From positions 1-45,824 of the forward strand of contig DATJDU010000012.1 of the NCBI GenBank assembly GCA_035497315.1: DNA of 45,824 bases, given 5' to 3'. Source of the stretch: Andeanibacterium sp035497315. Lineage in GTDB: Bacteria; Pseudomonadota; Alphaproteobacteria; Sphingomonadales; Sphingomonadaceae. Made by a program: the position numbers and the translations under genes. This document shows positions 1 to 9,091 of the stretch, piece by piece. The notes beneath the pieces were generated by a model. The model saw nothing but the letters and a program-made list of their open reading frames with translations, did no database searches and was not told the origin of the DNA. Within the stretch, counting starts at the first letter, position 1, and every line of letters begins with the position of its first letter.

Positions 1-2004
1 GCCCTTGTCCTGATAGAGGCCCTTCAGCACGATGTCGTTGAACTTGCCGTGGGTTTCCATGGTCATGTGGCGCAGATCCTTCACGCCGCCCTTGGCATTG
101 GCCCCGTGGCACAGGGCGCAGGTATTGGCGAACAGTTCCGCGCCTTTGGCCACCGATGCCTCGCTGGCGCGCAGCGGGGGCGGGTTGGGGATCGCCTCCG
201 CCTTGGCGAGCGGGGGAAGCTGCTGCGTGCCGCCCAGCTTGAACACCAGCAGGCGGGCAGGGGCACGCGGCAATTCGATGCCCGCGCCGCGCTCGATCTG
301 GGCAGCGCCGCCGCCCCAGCCGGCATTGATGGCGACATATTGCACGCCATCCAGCTCATAGGTGATGCCGCCGGAAACCGGCGCGCTCTGCGTCGGATAT
401 TCCCACAGCACCTTGCCACTCTTCGCGTCGAAAGCGGCGAAGGTCTGCTTGGTGGTGCCTTCGAAGACGAGGTCGGAAGCGGTCACGAACACGCCGCCAT
501 TGCCGTGGCGGGGCAGGGGCACCTGCCAGGCGATTTTCTGCTTCACCGGATCATAGGCGGTGAGCCATGCCTTCTCGTCCGCATTGGCCTGTTCCATCAG
601 CTTCATGCGCTTCTGCATGGCTTCGCCGGTATAGCCGCCCCAGCCCGCGTTGGAGCGGAAGGGCTGCGGCTTGAAATTCGGGTCCAGCGCATAGACCATG
701 CCCGACTGATAGGACGGGAAATAAGCCAGCCTGGTGCGCGGGCTGAATGCCATGGGGAACCAGTTATGCGCGCCGCCGGGGCCGGGATAGACCAGCACCG
801 GATCCACGCCATAGCGGGTTTCCGGGTTCTCGATGGGGCGGCCGGTCTTCTTGTCGATGCCGAAGGCCCAGTTCACCTTCACATGCGTTTCCGCGCTGAT
901 CAGCTTCCCGGTCTTGCGGTCGATCACATAGAAGAAGCCGTTTTTCGGCGCCTGCATGATCACCTGCCGCATCTTGCCGCCGATCTTCAGGTCAGCGCTG
1001 ATGATGGAGGATGTGCAGGTGTAATCCCAGTCTTCCCCCGGCACCATCTGGTAGTGCCAGGCATAGGCGCCCGTATCAGCATGGAGGGCGACGATGGAGC
1101 AGACGAACAGATTGTCGCCCTTGTTCTCGCTGCGGTGATAGCGGGAGAGGGGCGAGCCGTTGCCAGTGCCGACGAAGACGAGCTTGTTGGCCGGATCGTA
1201 AGCGATGGAATCCCAGGCATTGGCGCCGCCGCCCAGCTTCCAATATTCCCCGTGCCAGGTCTTGCGGGCCATCTCCATGATGGAATCCGAAGCCTCTCCA
1301 TCCGGGCCGTCAGCCGGGTTGCCGGGTGCGAGGTAGAACTTCCAGAGCTTCTTGCCCGTATCGGCATCCAGCGCGATCACGAAACCGCGCACGCCAAGAT
1401 CGCCGCCCGACTGGCCGACCACCACCTTGCCATCGAACACGCGCGGCGCGCCGGTGATGGAATAGGGCATGTCATGGTCGAAAGTCTGGGTGGACCAGAT
1501 CTGCTTGCCGGTCCTGGCGTCCAGCCCGATCATCCGGCCGTCCAGCGTGGCGATGATGATCTTGCCGTTCCACATGGCCAGCCCGCGCGAGACAGGCTCA
1601 CAACAGGCATAGCGGCCATATTCGCGCGGCACCTTGGGATCGAAGGTCCACAAGGGCTTGCCCGTCTTCGCGTCATAGGCCGTGGTGATGTTCCAGGCGA
1701 GAATGTTGTACAGCACCCCGTCGGCATAGATCGGCGTGCCTTCCACCCCGCGATAAGTGTCGAGATCGGCATACCAGGCGAGGCCGAGCTGGCCGACATT
1801 CTGCGCGTCGATCTGCGTCAGCGGGCTGTAGCGCTGGGCGGAATAGTCGCGCCCGTCGCTCGGCCAGGCATCGGCAGGCGGGCTGGCGAGCAGGCTGGCC
1901 GGGCCCTGCGCGATGGCGGGGGAGCCGGCCTGCAAGGTGAAAATCGCTAAGAACAGGGCCAGAAGGCCGGCAGCCAGCGCGGCGGGGCGTTTGCGGAAAG
2001 GCAT
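1..2004 (-). CDS. PQQ-dependent dehydrogenase with C-terminal cytochrome c domain (quinohaemoprotein alcohol dehydrogenase type), 3' end cut by window
   Basis: This is a secreted quinohaemoprotein dehydrogenase; family members oxidise alcohols in the periplasm and pass electrons through PQQ to haem c. I read it directly on the minus strand from ATG at 2004; it runs off the window after about 668 residues. Visible features are a signal peptide ending near SPAIAQ, repeated propeller tryptophan-docking motifs, the vicinal cysteines in YACCEP, the GDN and WDYT motifs with the catalytic Asp, and a C-terminal haem site CALCH. The residue two positions after the catalytic Asp is Thr, not Asp, so it looks calcium-type rather than lanthanide-type. 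Where most relatives have the metal ligand Glu (GGAE), this protein has Asp (SGGDLG). The axial Met region lies beyond the edge. It is the last visible gene of the leftward operon, 6 bp after the NTF2-like gene. Substrate unknown. Confidence 0.93.
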   Translation of the reverse strand, partial: MPFRKRPAALAAGLLALFLAIFTLQAGSPAIAQGPASLLASPPADAWPSDGRDYSAQRYSPLTQIDAQNVGQLGLAWYADLDTYRGVEGTPIYADGVLYNILAWNITTAYDAKTGKPLWTFDPKVPREYGRYACCEPVSRGLAMWNGKIIIATLDGRMIGLDARTGKQIWSTQTFDHDMPYSITGAPRVFDGKVVVGQSGGDLGVRGFVIALDADTGKKLWKFYLAPGNPADGPDGEASDSIMEMARKTWHGEYWKLGGGANAWDSIAYDPANKLVFVGTGNGSPLSRYHRSENKGDNLFVCSIVALHADTGAYAWHYQMVPGEDWDYTCTSSIISADLKIGGKMRQVIMQAPKNGFFYVIDRKTGKLISAETHVKVNWAFGIDKKTGRPIENPETRYGVDPVLVYPGPGGAHNWFPMAFSPRTRLAYFPSYQSGMVYALDPNFKPQPFRSNAGWGGYTGEAMQKRMKLMEQANADEKAWLTAYDPVKQKIAWQVPLPRHGNGGVFVTASDLVFEGTTKQTFAAFDAKSGKVLWEYPTQSAPVSGGITYELDGVQYVAINAGWGGGAAQIERGAGIELPRAPARLLVFKLGGTQQLPPLAKAEAIPNPPPLRASEASVAKGAELFANTCALCHGANAKGGVKDLRHMTMETHGKFNDIVLKGLYQDKG

Positions 2005-2010
2005 TGCGGA

Positions 2011-2802
2011 TCAGTCCTTGGGCGGTTCGGCGATCGGCTGGGTTCCATCGACGAGGCGGCCAACCTTCAGCGAGGCAGCCTGCTCCGGCGTACCCGGCGG
2101 GCGGTGATAGGCGCCTACCTCGTCCATATCGGGCTTGAAGGCCTTGCCCGTCACCGGGTTCGGGTAATGGAACGGCACAATGTAATAGGCCGGATAGGTC
2201 AGATAGATAGTGGAGGGCGGAAGGTCCGGCGGCGGATCGAACTTGTCCGGCCAGGTATTGTTCAGCGCGTTCTTACCCCAGCCTTCCCAGCTGGTGTACA
2301 TGGTGAAGGGGCCGGACAGGCGGCTGATGCGCCAGATGCCATCCTCGCCCTTGCGATATTCGTTTTCGTAAAGCGGCAGGCCCCAGCCGCCCAGGCTCAT
2401 CACATAGGCGCGGCTACGCACCCAGCCGGTTTTCCCATCGGCCGAGATGTCCGGCACGGGCTGGAACTGCATGTGATTGGCCAGCATGCCGGGCTTCGCG
2501 CCATCGGGGCCGAAGGCGGTCTGCATATATTCCAGCACGCGCTTCTTGCCCAGGAACAGGCCCTTGCCGCCGATTTCCAGCGTGGCATCGTCGGTGAACA
2601 GCTCGGAAAGCTGGGTCCACTGGCCCTTGTCCACGAAGTAGCCATAGGTGCGCTGGAGGATCTCGATCTGGTTGAGATCTTCCAGCCGGGTGATGCGGGC
2701 TTCGAGCTGGTCGAGCTTCTGCCCGGCAATCTTGTCCTGGGCGATGGCGGGGGAGGCGGTGGCGGCCAACAGGCTCGCCGCGAGAAGAATACGCATCTTC
2801 AT
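2011..2802 (-). CDS. Secreted NTF2/SnoaL-like protein (tandem paralogue 1)
   Basis: A 263-residue protein with a signal peptide (residues 1-22, ending SPAIAQ) and one SnoaL/NTF2-like domain. The domain signature is the helix YGYFVDKGQWTQLSELF (residues 53-69) followed by the strand DATLEIG, and a central NHMQFQP motif at 109-115. NTF2-fold proteins include cyclases, dehydratases, isomerases and lyases; the reaction here is unknown. The start is the ATG at 2802, whose A is the last base of the upstream stop (TGATG), with a GGGGAGAAAG ribosome-binding site; a GTG three bases earlier is less likely. It lies between a near paralogue and a PQQ-dehydrogenase, which suggests a role in processing the same substrate in the periplasm. 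The C-terminal third is Pro-rich. Confidence 0.88.
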   Translation of the reverse strand: MKMRILLAASLLAATASPAIAQDKIAGQKLDQLEARITRLEDLNQIEILQRTYGYFVDKGQWTQLSELFTDDATLEIGGKGLFLGKKRVLEYMQTAFGPDGAKPGMLANHMQFQPVPDISADGKTGWVRSRAYVMSLGGWGLPLYENEYRKGEDGIWRISRLSGPFTMYTSWEGWGKNALNNTWPDKFDPPPDLPPSTIYLTYPAYYIVPFHYPNPVTGKAFKPDMDEVGAYHRPPGTPEQAASLKVGRLVDGTQPIAEPPKD

Positions 2803-3533
2803 CACTTTCTCCCCAACACATCGTCAGGCGGTTGCGGCAGGTCTTTCAAGGACTTGCCGGTTACCGGGTGATCGAAGCTGAAGGGCGGAATGTAATTGCC
2901 CGGCAGCGTGCGATAGACTTCCGTGGGCGGCCTGTCGGGCGGGAAAAGCGCGCTCATCCCCTCCATCGGCAGAGTCGATTTCATGAAGCCCAGATCGTAA
3001 TCGGTCAGCGCGGTGGGATAGAAATGCAGGCTGGAAATCTTCCAGACGCCGCCTTCCTTCACATATTTGTTCTCGTAAATGCCGACGCCCCACACGCCAT
3101 TGCGGCCCGGTTCGCTCAGCATCACCATGCCCTGCCAGCGGCCCGTGGCGCTGTTTCCATCCTTCGATACAACTACCACGCTTTGCAGCTGCATGTGGTT
3201 GTTGAGATGGGCAGGCGCCAGACCGTTCGGGCCGAACAGCAACAGCGCCCGGCGGATACGCTCGAGCCCGATATAGACGCCGCGCTGGCCATATTCGAAA
3301 CTGCCGTTCTTGCTGAACAGATCGGCCACATCGTCCCACAGGCCCTTGTCGAAATAATATCCGTAATCGGCCTGAAGGTTCTCGACCGCGTCCTGGGCTT
3401 CAAGCCGCTCCACCCGGTCACGATAGACGGCAAGGCGGGCTTCGGGGCTCTGGTTCTGTGCGAGGGCGGGGGTAGTTATGGCGAGGGCGGCCGTGGCTAG
3501 CACCAACACCTGCAAGGGTTTCAATCCGCGCAT
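2802..3533 (-). CDS. Secreted NTF2/SnoaL-like protein (tandem paralogue 2)
   Basis: A 243-residue secreted protein; the signal peptide ends near TPALAQ (residue 26). It carries the same SnoaL/NTF2-like core as its neighbours: a DYGYYFDKGLWDDVADLF helix (57-73), GVYIG, and NHMQLQ at 112-117. The later segment IYENKYVKEGGVWKI is also shared with the paralogues. The start at 3533 overlaps the upstream stop by one base (TGATG) and is preceded by GGGAGGTAAG, so translation is probably coupled. Paralogues 1 to 3 share the same order of motifs but differ widely elsewhere, which points to an old tandem duplication followed by specialisation. Catalytic residues are not established; the His of NHMQ is the obvious candidate by conservation. 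Confidence 0.88.
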   Translation of the reverse strand: MRGLKPLQVLVLATAALAITTPALAQNQSPEARLAVYRDRVERLEAQDAVENLQADYGYYFDKGLWDDVADLFSKNGSFEYGQRGVYIGLERIRRALLLFGPNGLAPAHLNNHMQLQSVVVVSKDGNSATGRWQGMVMLSEPGRNGVWGVGIYENKYVKEGGVWKISSLHFYPTALTDYDLGFMKSTLPMEGMSALFPPDRPPTEVYRTLPGNYIPPFSFDHPVTGKSLKDLPQPPDDVLGRK

Positions 3534-4255
3534 CACTTACCTCCCTTCACCGGCTTGCCGGTCGCGGGATTGGGGGCCTGGAACGGCGGCACCTGCACTT
3601 CCGGGAAGGGCTTGTAACTGGCCGTGGGCGGACGGTCCGCCGGATAGGCCTTCGCCGCTTCGGACTGGACCAGCCCTTCGCCAGGCGTCAACCGTGCCCA
3701 GCCCTTTTGATAGGGGGCGAGGAAGTTGACGTAGAGATGCAGCGACTTGATCCGCCAGATCCCGTCAGCGCCCTTTTCATAGCGGTTCTCGTAAATGCCG
3801 TCGCGCCATTCGGCGTGCTTCTTGTACTGGCCCAGCATGCCCAGATCGCGCCAGCGCGCTGTGGCCGAGCGGCCATCCCCTGCGACCTCGATCGAAGGCT
3901 GGAGCGTGACCCACTCATTGAGCTGGCCGTATATCAGCCCTTCCTGTCCGCCATGCAGCCGCTTGAGATATTCGCGGATGCGCTCCTTGCCGACATAGAC
4001 GCCGTCCACCCCGATCTCGATCGTGCCATCATCGGCGAAAAGGTCCGCGGCGTCACCCCACAGGCCGCGATCGACGTAATAGCCGAAGGCGCGCTGCAGC
4101 TTCTTGACCGCGCGGGCTCCTTCCAGCTTCTCCACACGGGCGGTTAGCGCGTCGATCTCTCTATCGATCTGCGCCTGCGACATGGACTGCGCCGCAGTGG
4201 GAAGCGGCAGGGTGAGGGCTGCCCCTGCAAGGGCAATGGCCAGCGCGCGCATCAT
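3533..4255 (-). CDS. Secreted NTF2/SnoaL-like protein (tandem paralogue 3, divergent motif)
   Basis: A 240-residue secreted protein with a signal peptide ending near PTAAQ (residue 23) and one SnoaL/NTF2-like domain: FGYYVDRGLWGDAADLF (57-73), DGTIEIG, GVYVGKERIREYL. Unlike its two neighbours and the copy at 23739-24359, it has NEWVTLQP (113-120) in place of NHMQLQP, so the conserved His is lost. It may bind a different ligand or be a non-catalytic partner. The chosen ATG at 4255 forms a 4-bp ATGA overlap with the stop of the upstream SMP-30-like gene; the next ATG at 4252 is equally possible. The C-terminus is rich in Pro and Lys. Confidence 0.87.
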   Translation of the reverse strand: MMRALAIALAGAALTLPLPTAAQSMSQAQIDREIDALTARVEKLEGARAVKKLQRAFGYYVDRGLWGDAADLFADDGTIEIGVDGVYVGKERIREYLKRLHGGQEGLIYGQLNEWVTLQPSIEVAGDGRSATARWRDLGMLGQYKKHAEWRDGIYENRYEKGADGIWRIKSLHLYVNFLAPYQKGWARLTPGEGLVQSEAAKAYPADRPPTASYKPFPEVQVPPFQAPNPATGKPVKGGK

Positions 4256-5244
4256 GGCCAATTCGGCAGCAGGAAGCTGCGAATGATGAAGGGATCGGGG
4301 TTCTTGTCTTTCAACGCAGGGTCGAACATGTAGCCGATCTTGCCTTCCGTAGCATAGGCGACGCCGTTCACATGGGTGACGCCCGGCGAGGAATCGAGCC
4401 CGGTCTTGATCGGGGTGATCTTCGCGGTATCGCCGTCCACTTCGACATACGTCACGCGCCCACCTAGCCCTTCGGCCTGGACGAAGCGATTGTCGCCCAC
4501 CAGCCGCAAGGCGTCGGGCCCGTTGACCGGTTCGGAGAGAGTGAGCGTGGTCAGCCCGCCATAGATATTCCCGGCCATCACTTCCACGCGCTGGACGAGG
4601 TTCTTGCGTACATTGTTGATATACATCGTGCCGTTGCCGGAAATCGCGATGCCGTCCACGCCCACCAGTTCCGGGTCCTGCGCGAAGAGTTCCAGCTTCT
4701 CGGCACCCGGTGCAAGATGAAAAATCCGCCCGCCTGCCGTATCTGTCACATAGATGTCGGCGATGTTCTGGATTGTCATGTCGTTACAGGCGGCTGGGCC
4801 GTCGCCCGGGAAATCGTAAGTGCCCATCAATTCGCCGGTGATGATGTCGAAGCTCTTGAGGCCGGACTTCGCACCGGGCTTGGGCGGGCTGCCGAATGCC
4901 GGGTTGTTGCACACCCAAAGCAGCCCGCGGTTCTCGTCCGCCAGAACGCCGAATAGGGAAGTGAGGCCGTTTTCGGGAGTGGGAAGAATCCACGGCTCGG
5001 CCACAGTTCCTTCGCTTTCCACGCGATAGACCACGCCGTTTGCGCTGCCGATATAGATGTTGCCATCGATGTCGGCGCTGATGCTTTCGGGGAAGATGCG
5101 GCTGCCGTTGATCGGAATGTCAGCAGGGGCTGCATGGGCGGCGCTCAGCCCGCCGATGCAGCCGGCCAGCATCAGCCCGTGTAAGGCAGTCGCTGTCAAT
5201 TTGCGGCAAACATCCAAGCACCGGCCGCGTATGCGGTCAGCCAT
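4252..5244 (-). CDS. Secreted SMP-30/gluconolactonase-like beta-propeller protein
   Basis: A 330-residue protein with a long signal region (about residues 1-39, ending SAAHA) and repeated six-bladed-propeller motifs: SISADIDGNIYIGSANGVVY, GVDGIAISGNGTMYINNV and GVTHVNGVAYATEGKIGYM. This pattern fits the SMP-30/gluconolaconase/LRE or NHL-type propellers, which include lactonases and esterases. Acidic and Asn residues typical of the calcium site occur (CNDMTIQN, GPDAL), but the active site cannot be fixed by eye. It is the first gene of the leftward operon, with ribosome-binding site GGGGAGAG, and overlaps the first NTF2-like gene. A periplasmic lactone-hydrolysing or ligand-binding role is possible; the function is inferred only from fold. 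Confidence 0.82.
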   Translation of the reverse strand: MADRIRGRCLDVCRKLTATALHGLMLAGCIGGLSAAHAAPADIPINGSRIFPESISADIDGNIYIGSANGVVYRVESEGTVAEPWILPTPENGLTSLFGVLADENRGLLWVCNNPAFGSPPKPGAKSGLKSFDIITGELMGTYDFPGDGPAACNDMTIQNIADIYVTDTAGGRIFHLAPGAEKLELFAQDPELVGVDGIAISGNGTMYINNVRKNLVQRVEVMAGNIYGGLTTLTLSEPVNGPDALRLVGDNRFVQAEGLGGRVTYVEVDGDTAKITPIKTGLDSSPGVTHVNGVAYATEGKIGYMFDPALKDKNPDPFIIRSFLLPNWP

Positions 5245-5289
5245 TTCGCTCTCTCCCCATCAACCGTTCCGCTTTTTATGGAACACATC

Positions 5290-5317
5290 ATGATAGACGT
5301 ACTGACGCTCATGAAAA
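5290..5317 (-). promoter_or_regulatory. Candidate sigma-70 promoter of the leftward SMP-30/NTF2/PQQ operon
   Basis: On the minus strand TTTTCA (5317-5312) and TATCAT (5295-5290) are separated by 16 bases, 45 bp upstream of the ATG at 5244. An 8-bp inverted repeat, ACCGTTCC at 5263-5270 and GGAACGGT at 5339-5346, flanks this element and might be a regulator site, perhaps for the adjacent AraC protein. The assignment rests on weak consensus matches only. Confidence 0.3.
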
Positions 5318-5383
5318 GAGGTGGAGCTAGTCCTTTTTGGAACGGTGACTTGATCCAGACGGCGAGTACTTGCTCGATACGCT

Positions 5384-6355
5384 TCAGATATGGCGCCATT
5401 GTCCGGGGGTCGCGCTATAGCGCCGTTTGAAGGCCCGGGTGAAATGGGCCGCATCGCCGAAGCCATTGGCGAAGGCAATCTGTGCGATCGATTCGTCCGC
5501 GCGTTGCGGGTCACGAAGGTCCCGCGCCGCCTGCGCGAGGCGCCGCGTCCACAGGCAAGCCGCGATCGACTGGCCGAGTTGTTCGTGCATGATCTGGTCC
5601 AGCCTGCGCCGGCTTATATGCTGATCACGCGCGATATCTTCCGCGGAAAGGCCGGGTAAGGCGAGATTCTGTTCGATGAAATCGATCGCGCGCCGGGTAC
5701 GCCAGTCCTTGTCGGCACCGTCTCCCGCGCTGGGGCTCGCCACGCCGAGCATATGGATCATACTGCCCAGCATGGCGCGATGCTGGGCATCGCATAATAG
5801 GGGTGCCTCCCAGAACAGACGCAGCAGCAGGTCAGCCAGCAATCGAGTGCCCGCATCGGACGCGGGCATGGCAAGTGCGAAATAACGTTCAAGCTGGGGG
5901 TGCCGTGCCAGGACCTGAGTGCGAGGCAGGCGCAGGAAGCAAATCCGGCTCCAGTCCTCGCCGACGATCTTGAAAGTACAGGCTTCGTCAAGCAGGCAGA
6001 TATCCCCTTTGGCCAAGCTGCTGCGCTGCTTGCCTTGCTGTATCATGGTGGAGCCTTCGGCCTGCACCATGACCGAAATGAAACCGCCATCGGTCGCGGG
6101 AGTTGGACGAAAATTGACTTCAACAGGCGCGGATTCGATCTCGAACAGGTCGCCAGAACTGATCGGAATGCGGCGGATCATGCCGCTGGCGGGCGTGTCC
6201 CCTTCGAAACGCACGGTCAGGCCCGGAAAGGATTTGCGCGCAGCCTGAGTCCACATCAGGTAACGCTGTTCTTCCTCTACGCGCCGCAAATCCACGTCCG
6301 GGCTGATCGCGTCAGCCGGTAGCGCTTCCAATTGCGGCAAGCCGTCACTCCACAT
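5384..6355 (-). CDS. AraC-family transcriptional regulator
   Basis: A 323-residue regulator with an N-terminal ligand-sensing (AraC-binding-like) half and a C-terminal double helix-turn-helix. The HTH region shows LSAEDIARDQHISRRRLDQI (first HTH) and IAQIAFANGFGDAAHFTRAF followed by KRRYSATPGQWR (second HTH), the classic AraC/XylS signature. ATG at 6355 is preceded by GGGGGAGG. It lies between the leftward SMP-30/NTF2/PQQ operon and the divergent TonB receptor operon, so it probably activates one or both when an operon-specific compound is present. Its architecture resembles regulators of aromatic or polymer catabolism, but the effector is unknown. Confidence 0.93.
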   Translation of the reverse strand: MWSDGLPQLEALPADAISPDVDLRRVEEEQRYLMWTQAARKSFPGLTVRFEGDTPASGMIRRIPISSGDLFEIESAPVEVNFRPTPATDGGFISVMVQAEGSTMIQQGKQRSSLAKGDICLLDEACTFKIVGEDWSRICFLRLPRTQVLARHPQLERYFALAMPASDAGTRLLADLLLRLFWEAPLLCDAQHRAMLGSMIHMLGVASPSAGDGADKDWRTRRAIDFIEQNLALPGLSAEDIARDQHISRRRLDQIMHEQLGQSIAACLWTRRLAQAARDLRDPQRADESIAQIAFANGFGDAAHFTRAFKRRYSATPGQWRHI

Positions 6356-6416
6356 CAGTCAACGCCTCCCCCGGCAAGCAAGGGTAAGGAGAGGAACGGA
6401 AAAGGCAAGACGATGC

Positions 6417-6469
6417 CCGTACCGACGTGTGCCCAAAAGGCGCGCGCAGACTAAAATGAAGCCGTACCG
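6417..6469. promoter_or_regulatory. Candidate operator: direct repeats CCGTACCG between AraC gene and TonB receptor gene
   Basis: CCGTACCG occurs at 6417-6424 and again at 6462-6469, 45 bp apart start to start, in the 179-bp divergent intergenic region. Spaced direct repeats are the usual AraC-family operator form, so these are candidate binding sites for the adjacent regulator. The repeats are short and may be chance. Confidence 0.25.
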
Positions 6470-6534
6470 GTCGGGCGATGCGCCAGGATGAGTGCATCTC
6501 CGGACGGGATGGCGTGGGAGAAGGAAAATTGAGG

Positions 6535-9045
6535 ATGTACCGGACAAGCCATTCGCTTGGCGCGCGCAGCACTGTGTTCAAGTCTCGCATTTCCACCGCC
6601 GCGCTCGCGCTCGGCATTTCCATGGCTGCATCTCCTGCAATCGCGCAGGATGACAATGCGAACGATCCCAATGTGATCGTCGTCACCGCGCAGCTGCGCG
6701 AACAGAACGTTCAGGATACTCCCCTTTCCATCACGGCTGTCAGCGGCGAATTGCTCGAAGCGCGCAGCCAGACCAAGCTGACCGACATCGCTGCGCAGGC
6801 GCCCAACGTGCTTCTGCAACAGAACCCCTCGGGCTCTGGCGCCTCCATGCGGGCCTATATCCGCGGCGTCGGTCAGGCGGACCAGAGCCCTTCGGTGGAG
6901 CCGGGCGTCGGCATCTATGTGGATGACATCTATTTCGGCACGGTCACGGCATCGGCGTTCGACCTGACCGATCTGGAACGCGTGGAAGTGCTGCGCGGGC
7001 CTCAGGGCACGCTCGCCGGCATGAATTCACAGGGCGGCGCCATCAAGCTCTATTCGCGCAAGCCGCAGGGCGAAGGCGGCTTCGTCGAAGCGACGCTCGG
7101 CGCCTCCAACCGCGTGGACTTGAAGGCGAGCGCGGATTTCACTGTGGTCGAAGATGCAGTCTTCGCCCGCGTCACCGGCGTGATGCGCAACCGTGATGGC
7201 TATGTCAGCCGCTATGACTATGCGTGCCTCAACCCGAACGATCCCTACGTCCAGCCGGGCACCAGCGCGATCAACCCCTCGCAGGCGGCAATTCCGCAGC
7301 TCGCTAGCGGCGACTGCAAGCTGGGCACGCTGGGCGCTCAGTCGATGTTCGCCGTGCGCGGATCGCTCCGCATTGCCCCGCAGGGCAGTCCGCTGGAAAT
7401 CAACATCACGGGCGATTACACCAAGGATACATCGGAAACCCCGGCTTCCACGCTGATCGCCAGCGCTGAAATCACCAATCGCCAGAATGGCAGCGTCGCC
7501 TATCAGGGCGTGCCGTTCGACAACCGCTTCGTGACCTATGGCCAGTATCGCCGGGACGGGGCCGTGCTGAACGATCCGTTCGCCAGCTATGCCAACTTCT
7601 ACGATCCGGGCGTGACCTATCGCGCGGTCGATGCAGCGGCCACTCCGGGCGCTCCCAACGGCCCTGTATTCACCAAACCTGCCAACCAGGTCGAGGGCTG
7701 GGGCGTTTCCGGCATCGTCGATTACGAAGTGGCGGATAACATCGCCTTCAAGTCGATCACCGGCTATCGCACTTACGATTCATTCAGCTCCGACGATAAT
7801 GACAACTCGCCGGTGGCCTTCATCGGTGCGGTGCCCAGCTATTTCAGCCACAAGCAGTTCAGCCAGGAAGTACGCCTTTCGGGCAACTTCATGGAAGATG
7901 CGTTGAATGTGACGGTCGGCGGCATCTATTACGATGCCAGCACGCGTTATAATGGTCGGATTCACTCGCCCTTCTCGGGCTTCGGCACGCCGCAGAAGCC
8001 GACCTTCTCCTTCATCAACGATGACACGGCGGACATGACCGTGTGGGCGGGCTTCGGTAACGCCTCGTGGCAGATGGCCCCCGGCCTGACGTTGGAAGGC
8101 GGCATCCGCGTTACCAGCGAGCAGAAGGATTACACCTATGGCCGCTACAATCCGGATGGCGTCGGCGATTATCTGCCGCTGAGCAACCCGGCCAACCCGC
8201 TGAGCGGGCAGGTGGGCAGCTACAAGGAAACCATCGTCGATTACCGCGCGGTGCTTTCTTACAAGATCACGCCTGACGTGATGGCCTATGCCCAGTTCGC
8301 CACCGGCCACAAGGCAGGCGGCGTGGCACCGCGTCCCTACAGCTATTACCAGATTCGCTCCTTTGGGCCGGAAAAGCTGAATTCCTATGAAGTGGGCTTC
8401 AAGGCCGATCTGTTCGACAGGATTTTGCGGATTAACGCCTCGGCCTTCTACATGGATTATGTCGGCTATCAGGGCACGCCGCAGACCTGCCTTGACGAGG
8501 AAGGCAACCCGCTGCCGGTGGACAAGGGCGGTGTCGAGGGCCTGTGCGGCCAGTATCTGAACCTTGGCGATGCGCGGGTGAAGGGCTTCGAACTCGAAAC
8601 CACGCTGCGCCCGATCGAAGGCCTGACCATCGACGGATCGCTGAGCCTGACCGACTTCGAATTCACGAAGGTCAATTATCCGACGACCTCGATCGTGGTC
8701 GGCTCCAGCCGCCCGGGCATCGGTGACTGGAAGTGGAGCATTGGCGCGCAGTATGAAATCCTGCTCGGCGATGCGGGCACGCTGACCCCGCGGATCGACG
8801 TAGCCTATACGCCCGGCTATTGTGGCAACTTCGCGTGTAACGAGATTTCCAAGGTCGATAGTTACACGCTGGCCAATGCCCGCCTGACCTATCAGACCGA
8901 GGATAAGGACTGGTCCGTAGCCCTTGAGGTTACCAACCTGTTCGATAAGTTCTATTATCTGAACAAGTTCTACAATGGCTGGTTCGCACTCGGCCAGCCC
9001 GGCCGCCCGCGCGAATGGGCAGTCTCGGTCAAGCGCCGCTTCTGA
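6535..9045 (+). CDS. TonB-dependent outer-membrane receptor
   Basis: An 836-residue TonB-dependent receptor that would import a substrate across the outer membrane using TonB/ExbBD energy. The signal peptide ends near SPAIAQ (about residue 36) and is followed by a sphingomonad-type TonB box region (NVIVVTAQLREQ), a plug domain with RGVGQ and LERVEVLRGPQGTLAGMNSQ, and a 22-strand-type barrel ending in aromatic KRRF. I chose ATG at 6535, which has GGAGAAGGAAAATTGAGG just before it, rather than upstream codons with no ribosome-binding site. It is the first gene of the rightward operon and divergent from the AraC gene. The operon context (hydrolase, PQQ-dehydrogenase) suggests uptake of an organic carbon source rather than iron. 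Confidence 0.96.
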   Translation: MYRTSHSLGARSTVFKSRISTAALALGISMAASPAIAQDDNANDPNVIVVTAQLREQNVQDTPLSITAVSGELLEARSQTKLTDIAAQAPNVLLQQNPSGSGASMRAYIRGVGQADQSPSVEPGVGIYVDDIYFGTVTASAFDLTDLERVEVLRGPQGTLAGMNSQGGAIKLYSRKPQGEGGFVEATLGASNRVDLKASADFTVVEDAVFARVTGVMRNRDGYVSRYDYACLNPNDPYVQPGTSAINPSQAAIPQLASGDCKLGTLGAQSMFAVRGSLRIAPQGSPLEINITGDYTKDTSETPASTLIASAEITNRQNGSVAYQGVPFDNRFVTYGQYRRDGAVLNDPFASYANFYDPGVTYRAVDAAATPGAPNGPVFTKPANQVEGWGVSGIVDYEVADNIAFKSITGYRTYDSFSSDDNDNSPVAFIGAVPSYFSHKQFSQEVRLSGNFMEDALNVTVGGIYYDASTRYNGRIHSPFSGFGTPQKPTFSFINDDTADMTVWAGFGNASWQMAPGLTLEGGIRVTSEQKDYTYGRYNPDGVGDYLPLSNPANPLSGQVGSYKETIVDYRAVLSYKITPDVMAYAQFATGHKAGGVAPRPYSYYQIRSFGPEKLNSYEVGFKADLFDRILRINASAFYMDYVGYQGTPQTCLDEEGNPLPVDKGGVEGLCGQYLNLGDARVKGFELETTLRPIEGLTIDGSLSLTDFEFTKVNYPTTSIVVGSSRPGIGDWKWSIGAQYEILLGDAGTLTPRIDVAYTPGYCGNFACNEISKVDSYTLANARLTYQTEDKDWSVALEVTNLFDKFYYLNKFYNGWFALGQPGRPREWAVSVKRRF

Positions 9046-9091
9046 TCGGGACGGCGTTACGATAATAAAAATGAAGAGGGAGAGCCGGACA

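Noticed and set aside
49..1950. Long plus-strand open frame opposite the PQQ-dehydrogenase
   Set aside because: It is antisense to a clear quinohaemoprotein gene that is open to the window edge; its translation has no recognisable domain and is explained by high GC.
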